From the NCBI RefSeq assembly GCF_020740535.1, contig NZ_CP082362.1, positions 2,604,001-2,668,000 on the forward strand: a stretch of DNA of 64,000 nucleotides, in the 5' to 3' direction. Origin of the DNA: Streptomyces profundus. GTDB lineage: Bacteria; Actinomycetota; Actinomycetes; Streptomycetales; Streptomycetaceae. Positions 55,347 through 62,322 of this stretch are shown here, piece after piece; position 1 is the first letter of the stretch, and every line of letters begins with the position of its first letter. The translations under genes and the position numbers were made by a program. Below the pieces are notes generated by a model that made no database searches, was not told the origin of the DNA, and saw nothing but the letters and a program-made list of their open reading frames with translations.

Positions 55347-56462
55347 TCAGGCGGCCGTGTCGTGTTCGCGCCGCAGGCGTCGGACCTCGGCCTCCCTGAA
55401 CGCCTGGACCTCCGCCGCCAAGCCGCTTTCCGCCAGGTCCGCGACGGGTACGCAGAGATCCATTCGTTGGATACAGACACCCAGCATGTAGGTGCCCTCC
55501 TCCGAGAGATAGAGACGGATGCCGTAGTAACCCTCCTGGCAGTCCGTGTCGTTGTTGAAGCGGCACCCCTCGCAGGTGTCCGGCAGTCGCACGGGCAGCA
55601 GCCGCTTGACATGGACCGCCCGGCCGCCGAGGGCCCGGTAGAGGGTCCTCTGGTCCGAGGTGCCGGCGGTGAACGTCCGGAGCACCGGCTCCGCGCCAAC
55701 TCGGCTGAGCACCTCGGCGATCGCCGCGCTCGACTCCGCCTGGTTCTGAATGCTGGAGAGCATTCTCACGTCCGCGTACTGCCCATGGGATTCGATCAGG
55801 CGCACGGTGCGCTCCACATGGTCGGTGCCGGGCACCACGATGTTCACCGAGGCCCTCACACCATGGGACACCGCGTCGCGGATGGTCTGCCGCGCGGCTC
55901 TGATCTTCGTCTCGGCCAGGCGGGCGGACCCGAAGCGCTCGGCCTGCACCGTGAGAAGCTCCTCGGCCGTGGTGCCGAACACCGAGACATTCACCCGGTC
56001 GAGCCCGGCGGCCGAGCACGCCCTCATGACCTGTGAGCCGCGCTCACCGTTGGTGGTCATACCCACCACCAGGCCCATGCCGCCCAGCGTGGAGACCAAC
56101 GCGGAAATCTCTGCGTGGAGGGTTGGCTCCCCACCGGTGAGATGCACTTCGTCGGCGTCGAACGCTCGCGCCACCGTCCTGACCGCGCGCCGGAAGGCCA
56201 TGTCGGGACGCATCTTCGCGGAGAGGAACGACACGCCGTTGGTTTCGGCGTAGACCGACACCCGTCCGGTCCTGCCGGGGCCCGAAACGACCGGCAGCGG
56301 GGTCCGGCCCCTGTTGTCGGCGGTGACAGGGGTGCCCTCGTTATGACAGAACGTGCATGCCAACCCGCAGTCGTCAATGACCTTGATCCTGACCGTTCTG
56401 TCCCGCACGACGCGGACCGGGAGATCACGCTTTTCCATGGTCATGTGCGTCGGCCCGCTCAC
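55347..56462 (-). CDS. Radical SAM enzyme with C-terminal cysteines (auxiliary cluster)
   Basis: A 371-residue protein from ATG 56462, overlapping the CYTH gene stop (ATGA). The radical SAM cluster motif is CGLACTFCHNEG (Cx3Cx2C) near residue 32, with EVHLTGGEPTLH and VVGMTTNGERG following as in MoaA-like enzymes. A C-terminal group, DTCEGCRFNNDTDCQEGYYG plus LGVCIQRMDLCV, supplies further cysteines that could hold a SPASM-like or twitch-type auxiliary cluster. Such enzymes often modify peptides or small molecules. No small precursor peptide was recognised next to it. Its substrate is unknown, and its pairing with a CYTH protein is unusual to me. Confidence 0.9.
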   Translation of the reverse strand: MSGPTHMTMEKRDLPVRVVRDRTVRIKVIDDCGLACTFCHNEGTPVTADNRGRTPLPVVSGPGRTGRVSVYAETNGVSFLSAKMRPDMAFRRAVRTVARAFDADEVHLTGGEPTLHAEISALVSTLGGMGLVVGMTTNGERGSQVMRACSAAGLDRVNVSVFGTTAEELLTVQAERFGSARLAETKIRAARQTIRDAVSHGVRASVNIVVPGTDHVERTVRLIESHGQYADVRMLSSIQNQAESSAAIAEVLSRVGAEPVLRTFTAGTSDQRTLYRALGGRAVHVKRLLPVRLPDTCEGCRFNNDTDCQEGYYGIRLYLSEEGTYMLGVCIQRMDLCVPVADLAESGLAAEVQAFREAEVRRLRREHDTAA

Positions 56463-56995
56463 TCGAAGGTGAGCCGGGGCATCGACGCGATGTCGATGCC
56501 ATACCGGCGATAGACCAGCGTCGTGTTCTCACTGGTGAGGTCGCCCGCAGAGAACCCAAGGGCATGGGCCGCCTGGTGGACGTGTTCGGCGCTGCTTCCC
56601 TCGATCTCCAGATAAGGGGGGATCAGCGGCCAGTGGTCCAACTCGACGGCCGCGCCGAGCAGTGACCAGGACGAACGGCGGTTCTCCTGATATGCCTCCG
56701 GCTGGTAACCGAGCTTGCCGAGAATGGTGTGGGTGGCGTCGAAGTCGCCGACCGGGGTCTCCGTCTCCCGCACACCGTCAACGGCGTCCGTCAGGATCTC
56801 CTTGACGCAGAGGGTCGCGACGGTGCCGTTGTCCCTCAGCCGCACCCACGTTCCCGACCTGCCGGGGATGTCGTAGACATAGCGACGCTGGAGCCGGTCT
56901 CCATGGTGTTCGGCGCCCACTTCGAGCAGCAGGGCCCGCATCTTCTCGGGGTCGATATCGAGCACCTTCGCCTCGAATTCGATCTCCGTACCCAT
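56459..56995 (-). CDS. CYTH-domain protein (class IV adenylate cyclase/triphosphatase-like)
   Basis: A 178-residue protein from ATG 56995, with ACGGAGGAAGTTCAT as an excellent ribosome binding site. The start MGTEIEFEAKVLDIDPEKM contains the ExExK signature of CYTH enzymes. RRYVYDIPGRSGTWVRLRDN, ATLCVKEI and VELDHWPLIPPYLEIEGSS supply the other charged strands that line the tunnel. CYTH proteins bind triphosphorylated substrates (ATP cyclase, thiamine triphosphatase or polyphosphatase activities). Which reaction applies cannot be read from the sequence. It is co-transcribed with the radical SAM gene and has a 20-bp element 72 bp upstream that recurs before the neighbouring operon. Confidence 0.88.
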   Translation of the reverse strand: MGTEIEFEAKVLDIDPEKMRALLLEVGAEHHGDRLQRRYVYDIPGRSGTWVRLRDNGTVATLCVKEILTDAVDGVRETETPVGDFDATHTILGKLGYQPEAYQENRRSSWSLLGAAVELDHWPLIPPYLEIEGSSAEHVHQAAHALGFSAGDLTSENTTLVYRRYGIDIASMPRLTFE

Positions 56996-57066
56996 ATGAA
57001 CTTCCTCCGTGGAAAAGGGTTTTCCGCTCCTCCCAGGCTAGAGGCACACGCCGAAGCGCTCCAGGC

Positions 57067-57086
57067 GTATTAGCGTTGTCGGGTAA
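57067..57086 (-). promoter_or_regulatory. Shared 20-bp element, copy before the CYTH-radical SAM operon
   Basis: On the minus strand it reads TTACCCGACAACGC, then TAATAC. It overlaps the last codons and the TAA stop of the XRE gene. The copy at 58700-58719 differs at one base. It lies 72 bp before the CYTH start and is probably a promoter or operator element. Confidence 0.6.
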
Positions 57087-57909
57087 AAACCTCGGACCAC
57101 TCGTCCAGCAACTGCCGGCAGCCATCCCCGAAGACGGCATACCGCTCGTAATGCTCGAAGTCATGCAGATACGCCGTCACATCCCGATGGTCACGCAGTA
57201 TCAGCACACCGGTGCCCGTTTCCACGGTGGCCAGTTTCCGGTCGTAGACCGTGAACGTGTTCAGCGGCCTCTCCGGGATATAGCCCCCCAGGGGGATGAC
57301 CCCCAACCGCACCTGAGGAATACGGGAGACCGACACCAGCCGCCCCAGTTGCGCGGCCATCGCCATCGGGGGAAGCAGCGGCCATCTGACCGCCTGCTCG
57401 GTGAGAACGAACGTGAACGACTTGCCGGGCTCGTGGAGCACCCGCTGCCGTTCCATCTTCTTGGCGACGACCTTCGACTGATCTCCTGGCGCGTCAGCGA
57501 TGCTGGCTCGCGCGTACTCGGGGGTGGAGAGCAGCCCCGTGATCATCGAGAGCAGAAAGAATCGGAAATCCCGCGAGAGCGCTTCCAGCCGCGCCAGCTC
57601 GTTCTGCTTCTTGTCCAAACCCCTGCGGCGGGAGGACCAGTCATCCTGCCATTCGGTGTTGGCGGTTCTCGCCAACGACAGGATCTCGGCCACCATGGGC
57701 TGATCCACCCTGAGGGCGTCCAGGATCAGTTCGACATCGACCAGCGCAGGCGTGAGCTTACCGCTTTCGATATTGCTGATCTTTGTCTGGGACATGTTGC
57801 AGCGGCGAGCTAGCCAGGTCTGTGTTCTCCCGGCTCGCCGCCGCTGATGTCTCAGTTCCTCAGCCAGGTCCGATCTACTCCGACCCAGCTTCTCGGGTTC
57901 AAACGTCAA
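57070..57909 (-). CDS. XRE-family regulator (DUF5753/Scr1-like)
   Basis: A 279-residue protein from ATG 57909, overlapping the DUF6879-like gene by 11 bases. The N-terminal helix-turn-helix reads AGRTQTWLARRCNMSQTKIS followed by NIESGKLTPALVDVELIL. The C-terminal two thirds (LLSMITGLLSTPEYARASIA, VLTEQAVRWPLLPPMAMAAQ, QVRLGVIPLGG) are the DUF5753 domain found in streptomycete Scr1-type regulators. These are treated as antitoxin-like regulators encoded next to small partners. Its final codons form a copy of a 20-bp element, so it may control the downstream operon as well as its own. Confidence 0.9.
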   Translation of the reverse strand: MTFEPEKLGRSRSDLAEELRHQRRRAGRTQTWLARRCNMSQTKISNIESGKLTPALVDVELILDALRVDQPMVAEILSLARTANTEWQDDWSSRRRGLDKKQNELARLEALSRDFRFFLLSMITGLLSTPEYARASIADAPGDQSKVVAKKMERQRVLHEPGKSFTFVLTEQAVRWPLLPPMAMAAQLGRLVSVSRIPQVRLGVIPLGGYIPERPLNTFTVYDRKLATVETGTGVLILRDHRDVTAYLHDFEHYERYAVFGDGCRQLLDEWSEVFTRQR

Positions 57910-58423
57910 GACCCTTCACATACTCCTCGAAGGGCACCGACGCGGCGACCGCCACTCGCTGGTACTCGATGAAGGCGGCCACATCCCCGTCATGGACCTC
58001 GCGATTGATCTGCCGACCGTCCGGATGGTAGTTCATCAGCACCACCTCGGCATGGTCGAAGATCCAGAAATCCTGAACACCGGCCAGCGGGTTCTCCCGG
58101 TCGGTCACATCAAGAATGCGGATCTCCTCGCCGGCCAGCGCGTGCGGTGCGTAGTACTGGGAGAACTCGAACCGCAGATAGTCGGAGAGCGGTTGAGCCA
58201 CGATATGGACACGCCCCTGCGAACGTCCCTCGGTGACCTGCCGACGCAGCCGGTCCGTGTACTCGTTGGAGACGGCGTGCGGGTCGATGCGCGTTCCGGC
58301 CCTGAACGCCGCGAACTCCTCCGCCTCCTGCGGCATGAGGTACTGCGGCAGGGTTTCGAGCCGCCATGCCTCCCGCCGGAAGTTCTGAAACCGCGCCGCC
58401 CACTCCTCACCAGCCAAGAGCAC
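57899..58423 (-). CDS. DUF6879-like protein
   Basis: A 174-residue protein from ATG 58423. It begins MLLAGEEWAARFQNFRREAW and contains RLETLPQYLMPQEAEEFAAF, RIHIVAQPLSDYLRFEFSQY-like residues (as VHIVAQPLSDYLRFEFSQYY) and DFWIFDHAEVVLMNYHPDG. I recognise this pattern as the DUF6879 group often placed before XRE regulators in streptomycetes. Its function is unknown. Whether it is the toxin of a pair with the XRE protein or a signalling partner cannot be told. It overlaps genes on both sides (16 and 11 bases), which indicates tight translational coupling. Confidence 0.8.
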   Translation of the reverse strand: MLLAGEEWAARFQNFRREAWRLETLPQYLMPQEAEEFAAFRAGTRIDPHAVSNEYTDRLRRQVTEGRSQGRVHIVAQPLSDYLRFEFSQYYAPHALAGEEIRILDVTDRENPLAGVQDFWIFDHAEVVLMNYHPDGRQINREVHDGDVAAFIEYQRVAVAASVPFEEYVKGLDV

Positions 58424-58613
58424 GTACGGCCTCCCTCAGTACTCTCTCCGGAATCTCCACGAGCCCTTCTCCCTCCGGTGGCATGAACACCTCGGACACA
58501 TCGCCCTGGACAATGAAAGAGCCTCCGGCGGTGCGGTAGACATTCGGACAGTCGTTCTTCCCGCACTCCCCGTTGCCGCTTCCGGTGAGGCGGGTGAGTT
58601 CTCCGCGTGCCAC
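58407..58613 (-). CDS. Small protein with Cys pair, first gene of the XRE module
   Basis: A 68-residue protein starting at 58613 with a GTG codon (MARGELTRLTGSGNGECGKN). The motif CGKNDCPNVYRTAGGSFIVQ is typical of a small streptomycete protein that precedes DUF6879 or DUF397 genes. The two or three cysteines could bind metal. There is no membrane segment. It overlaps the next gene by 17 bases. A copy of the shared 20-bp element lies 87 bp upstream, which makes it the likely first gene of the transcript. Confidence 0.78.
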   Translation of the reverse strand: MARGELTRLTGSGNGECGKNDCPNVYRTAGGSFIVQGDVSEVFMPPEGEGLVEIPERVLREAVRALGW

Positions 58614-58699
58614 GCTGCAACCCCCTTACATACAGCCCTGTTGGGCCGATAGATCCGAAGGTACGGGCCTCGGCCTCGACCGTCCATGTGGCATTGCCG

Positions 58700-58719
58700 G
58701 TATTCGCGTTGTCGGGTAA
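58700..58719 (-). promoter_or_regulatory. Shared 20-bp element, copy before the XRE operon
   Basis: On the minus strand it reads TTACCCGACAACGC, then GAATAC. It matches 57067-57086 at 19 of 20 positions. It lies in the gap between the CGNR gene and the small Cys protein gene, in promoter position for the latter. Confidence 0.6.
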
Positions 58720-58733
58720 CCGGAGTCGGCCCT

Positions 58734-59342
58734 TTACCCCGGGGTGGTGCGGCGGGTGCGGTGGGTGCGGGTCTTGTTGAGGGTGCCGCAGTGTTCCATG
58801 GCGCACCAGCGGCGGCGGCCCGGGCGGGAGGTGTCGGCGTAGACCAGCTGGCAGTCGTCGGCCGCACACATCCGTATCCGGTCGGCGAAGGGGCCGGTGA
58901 ACAGCTCGACGGCGTCCCTGGCGACGGTGGACAGCAGCTGTTCCACGGTGGGCTGGCCGGCCCAGGCGCGGGTGCCGTCCGGGGTGAGGGCGGGGGTCAA
59001 CGGGGCCTTGGCCGCCGCCGCGTTCACCACGGCCAGCTCGGCGGCGGGCAGCGGCTGGGACGCCACCCTGGCGAGCGCCAGGCCCCAGAGCGCGTCGCGC
59101 AGCCCGCGGGCCGCCGCCACCTCGGGCGTGCGCGCCGTCAGTTGGGGCGCGGGGCGCAGCCGGCAGGCGCGTGCCCAGTCGTCGAGCGCCTGCGGGGTGT
59201 GCAGCGTCTCCCAGCGCGCGAACTCGCCCGGCCCGCCGGTGGGCAGCAGCTCAAGACAGAGCGCCCCCGGATCGAAGCGGTACCAGGCGCCACGGTGGGA
59301 ACGCAGCCGCAGTCCGGTCACGTTGCTTGGCGTTGGCTCCAT
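58734..59342 (-). CDS. CGNR zinc-finger family transcription regulator
   Basis: A 202-residue protein from ATG 59342. The N-terminal part carries YRFDPGALCLELLPTGGP, an ABATE-like region. The C-terminal zinc finger is RMCAADDCQLVYADTSRPGR followed by RRWCAMEHCGTLNKTRTHR, where CGTxNK replaces the usual CGNRxK. Such proteins are thought to be regulators of stress or metabolic genes. The start lies only 21 bp from the divergent VOC gene, and both ATGs lie inside an inverted repeat. It probably controls itself and the VOC gene from that site (inference). Confidence 0.85.
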   Translation of the reverse strand: MEPTPSNVTGLRLRSHRGAWYRFDPGALCLELLPTGGPGEFARWETLHTPQALDDWARACRLRPAPQLTARTPEVAAARGLRDALWGLALARVASQPLPAAELAVVNAAAAKAPLTPALTPDGTRAWAGQPTVEQLLSTVARDAVELFTGPFADRIRMCAADDCQLVYADTSRPGRRRWCAMEHCGTLNKTRTHRTRRTTPG

Positions 59343-59366
59343 GTAACCACTATAACTAGTTACATG
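59340..59366. promoter_or_regulatory. Inverted repeat containing both divergent start codons
   Basis: CATGTAAC and GTTACATG form a perfect 8+8 inverted repeat around an 11-nt AT-rich centre. Each arm contains the ATG of one gene. The region has no room for Shine-Dalgarno sequences, so leaderless transcripts or internal starts are expected. It may be an operator. Confidence 0.6.
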
Positions 59367-59816
59367 ACCCTTGGTTGGAAACTTGTGATCGACTGCGCGA
59401 ACGCGCACCGACAGGCGGACTTCTGGGCCGCCGCCCTTGAGTACCGGCGGGAGGACAACGGCCCCCTGGTGGAACGGCTCCGCGCGGGCGGCCAGTTGGC
59501 GGAGGAGGCCGTCGTCGAGCATCGGGGCCGGCTGGAGTTCCGTGGCTTCGCCGCCGTGCGGCACCCGGACGACCCGTTCGACGAGGCGAGCGATATCGGC
59601 CTCGGCCGGCGGCTGCTCTTCCAGGAGGTGCCGGAGCCCAAGACGGTCAAGAACCGGCTGCATATCGACATCCACGGCGAGCGGGGCCAACTGGAGCCGC
59701 TGGTCGCACGGTTGGAGGGCCTGGGCGCCAGCCGGGTGCGGGAGGAGGACCAGGATCCCGCGGGCCACTGGTGGATCATGCTCGACCCGGAGGGCAACGA
59801 GTTCTGCGCCTCCTGA
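59364..59816 (+). CDS. VOC-superfamily (glyoxalase-like) protein
   Basis: A 150-residue protein from ATG 59364. It starts MTLGWKLVIDCANAHRQADF with WAAALEY, the beta-strand and helix typical of the first VOC module. It ends NRLHIDIHGERGQLEPLVAR and HWWIMLDPEGNEFCAS, the second module. His and Glu residues that usually bind a metal are present (LHIDIH, GNEFC). The reaction or ligand is unknown; relatives act as hydrolases, isomerases, dioxygenases or resistance proteins. It is divergent from a CGNR regulator, which suggests regulation by it. Confidence 0.88.
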   Translation: MTLGWKLVIDCANAHRQADFWAAALEYRREDNGPLVERLRAGGQLAEEAVVEHRGRLEFRGFAAVRHPDDPFDEASDIGLGRRLLFQEVPEPKTVKNRLHIDIHGERGQLEPLVARLEGLGASRVREEDQDPAGHWWIMLDPEGNEFCAS

Positions 59817-59915
59817 CGTCCCCCGGCCACACCGGCGGTTTCCAGCCATCTGAGATGCTGGGCGAAGGGCCCCCGCCCGGGGCCCTTGCGACCGCGACCA
59901 CTCGGGGAGGCGACG

Positions 59916-62114
59916 GTGGGGGGCGAAGGTGGGGCGCGCTATCCCCTGGCGCGGTTCATGATCTCGTTCAGCACCGGGTTCCTCTGGGGACTGGTGCTGT
60001 TCGCGATCGCACTGAACATGCTGGAGGAGTCGCTCCACGAGAGCCCGCCCGACAGTTGGACCGACTGGGGCGCCGGCGCGCTGCTGGTGCTGATCCTCGC
60101 CGCGATCGCCTACGCCCTGGCCGAAGGCGAGGTCGGCCTGCCGCGCCGGGGCGCCCGCGCGCCCGTCCGCCACGGCTGGCTCACCGGGGGCTCGGCCGGC
60201 GTACTGGGCGCCGGCGCCCTCCAGTTGGCGAACGACTGGCTGCACCCAAGGATGACGGAGGTCGGCGACGCGACGCCGGCCGTGGTCGCGCTGGTGCTGG
60301 TCTGCCTCTGGGGGCTGCTGCTGACCTTCCTGCACCTGACGGGCGCGACCGTCCCGTCGCGCCGCACGCCACGGCCAGCGGCGGCGCCCGAGCCCGAGCC
60401 CGAGCCGGCACCCGAACCCAAGCCCGGGCCCGAACCCGAGCCCGAACCCGAGTCCGGGCAGGAGGAGGAGCCGGCGACGGCGAGCCGGGCCTGGCCCGCC
60501 GCGCCCCCCGAGGCGCCGGCGACCAGGCCCGTCGCCCACCCCTGGGGCGGCCCGCCGCCCGTCCGGCGGACCCGCCGCGATACCCGGCTCACCCTCGCCC
60601 TCGCCGTGGTCATCGGCTCGGCGCTCCTGCTCCCGGCGTTGATCCGTCTCATCGTCGCCCCCGAAGTCGCGTCCGGAGCCGCCCCCGGAGTCGCGTCCGG
60701 GGCGGACGCCGTGCCGGCCTGGCTGGTGCCGGCGGCGCTCGGCCTCGGCGGCCTCACCCTCCTCGCGCTGGTGGTCGTGCGGCGCTCGCGGATCTCCGTG
60801 CGCCGCGCGTGGGTCCTGGTGGCCTGCTGGGCGGTGCTCGGGCCGCTCTCCTGGCTGGTCGCCGGGATGCTGGAGCTGACCGATCCGGCCCGGCGGGTGT
60901 GGGCCGTGGAGACGGGCTCCACGCCCACCGGCGGCGATCACACCGCGGGCGCCTGGCTCGTCGAGGACCAGCTGATCCGGCTCACCTCGGACCGGCTCAC
61001 CGCCTATGACGTCGACTCGGGCGCCGAGCGCTGGAGTTGGTCGCCCCCGGCGGACCGCCGGTTCTGCGCCGCCGCCGAACACCCCGCTCGCGGCGCGCTG
61101 TTGTTGGCGCTGCGCGAAGCGGACGGCGACAGCTGCCGCACGGCGCTGGCCGTCGACCCGGACGAGGGCACGCCGCTCTGGGAAGGCGAGTTCGCCGGCG
61201 GCCCCACGTTCCCTGCGGACGACGGCCCGCCGTCCGAACAGCGCCAGCCCCGCGTCACCGGCCAGCTGGCGCTGGCCGGGGAGGCCGCCGTGCTGCTGGA
61301 GGCGGAGCACGGCTTCCGGGCGGTGACGGCCGCCGGCGGCGAGGAGCTGTGGCGGCTGGCGGCGGCGGACGGATGCGCCCCGGTCGCGGTGGCGGGCGCC
61401 GATGAGGCGCTGTTCACGGTCGAGTTCTGCACCGAGGCGGACGGGCCCCGGCAGATCCTGCTCACCGGCCGCGACGCGGCGACAGGGGAGCCGCTGACCG
61501 AGCACGTCATGCCCTACGGCCCCGACCCGACCGGCCTGGACGTGGCCTCCGTGGACCCCCTGCTGGTGGCCGCGGCAGGCCGCGTCTACGCCTTCCCCGA
61601 AGGCGCCGCCCGGGCCGTGCCGCTGGCGGCGCAGCACGACGCGCTGACGTTGCGCCACGGGCTGGCCGGCGGCGCCTTCGACGCGGTGCCGCTGCGGGGC
61701 GCGGCGATCGTGGACGACACGCTGGTGCTGCGGCACGGCGATCCGTCCGACGTCTACCGCGTCCCGTCCAACCGGGGCGGGGAGATCTGGCACAGCAGGT
61801 CCCGGCTGGCGGCCTACTCGCTGACGGACGGCCGACAGCTGTGGCGAACGGGGGCCTTCTCCGGCGATGTCAACGGGATCACGGCCCTGGACGGCGAGGT
61901 GGTGGTGTTGAACGAGCTGTCCCGCGGCGTCCGGTCGTCGCTGCGCGTCTTCGACGCGGCGACCGGGGAGGAACGCGGGGAGACCCGGATCGAGCCGACG
62001 TTGAACGGGGGCGGCGCGATGCTGCTGCGGCAGCTGCCCGGCGAGAGCGGCTGGCTGCTCGCGGGGCAGGGCGAGTCCGTCGGCGACGAGCCCACCCTCC
62101 AACTGATCCGCTGA
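59916..62114 (+). CDS. Membrane-anchored PQQ-like beta-propeller protein
   Basis: A 732-residue protein. I chose GTG 59916 because GGGGAGGCGACG precedes it; an in-frame upstream start at 59886 is possible. Seven hydrophobic segments occupy the first 330 residues in two groups. They are separated by a linker of Glu-Pro repeats (AAPEPEPEPAPEPKPGPEPE and more). From about residue 345 the protein is an extracytoplasmic beta-propeller with repeated blades ending in Trp: GAERWSWSPP, GTPLWEGEF, GEELWRLA, GRQLWRTGA. Such propellers bind ligands or proteins. It precedes the receptor-like kinase on the same strand and could share a pathway with it (inference only). Confidence 0.82.
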   Translation: MGGEGGARYPLARFMISFSTGFLWGLVLFAIALNMLEESLHESPPDSWTDWGAGALLVLILAAIAYALAEGEVGLPRRGARAPVRHGWLTGGSAGVLGAGALQLANDWLHPRMTEVGDATPAVVALVLVCLWGLLLTFLHLTGATVPSRRTPRPAAAPEPEPEPAPEPKPGPEPEPEPESGQEEEPATASRAWPAAPPEAPATRPVAHPWGGPPPVRRTRRDTRLTLALAVVIGSALLLPALIRLIVAPEVASGAAPGVASGADAVPAWLVPAALGLGGLTLLALVVVRRSRISVRRAWVLVACWAVLGPLSWLVAGMLELTDPARRVWAVETGSTPTGGDHTAGAWLVEDQLIRLTSDRLTAYDVDSGAERWSWSPPADRRFCAAAEHPARGALLLALREADGDSCRTALAVDPDEGTPLWEGEFAGGPTFPADDGPPSEQRQPRVTGQLALAGEAAVLLEAEHGFRAVTAAGGEELWRLAAADGCAPVAVAGADEALFTVEFCTEADGPRQILLTGRDAATGEPLTEHVMPYGPDPTGLDVASVDPLLVAAAGRVYAFPEGAARAVPLAAQHDALTLRHGLAGGAFDAVPLRGAAIVDDTLVLRHGDPSDVYRVPSNRGGEIWHSRSRLAAYSLTDGRQLWRTGAFSGDVNGITALDGEVVVLNELSRGVRSSLRVFDAATGEERGETRIEPTLNGGGAMLLRQLPGESGWLLAGQGESVGDEPTLQLIR

Positions 62115-62142
62115 ACACACCCGCGCCGCCGGCGGGGTGTGC
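62115..62142 (+). terminator. Possible hairpin after the beta-propeller gene
   Basis: CACACCC-GC and GCGGGGTGTG form an imperfect GC-rich stem with one bulged base just after the stop codon. It is a candidate terminator before the kinase gene. Confidence 0.45.
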
Positions 62143-62322
62143 AACCACGCGCGGCCCCGGCGGCGTCCTGGTCCCGGGGGGTGTCGGGGCCGCGTCGGCG
62201 GCTCCGAGCGCGCGAACGGCGCCCGCGAGGGCGAGGCCGGTGTGCGGCGTGGCAGGATTCCTCCCCAACTCTCCCCGTCGACACGGGAGATGGTTCGCTC
62301 GACAGACAAGGGAGGCGATGGC

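Noticed and set aside
58734..62309. Minus-strand frame of 1,191 codons covering the CGNR, VOC and beta-propeller genes
   Set aside because: Only its last 202 codons (the CGNR gene) carry a domain. The rest is antisense to the VOC and propeller genes.
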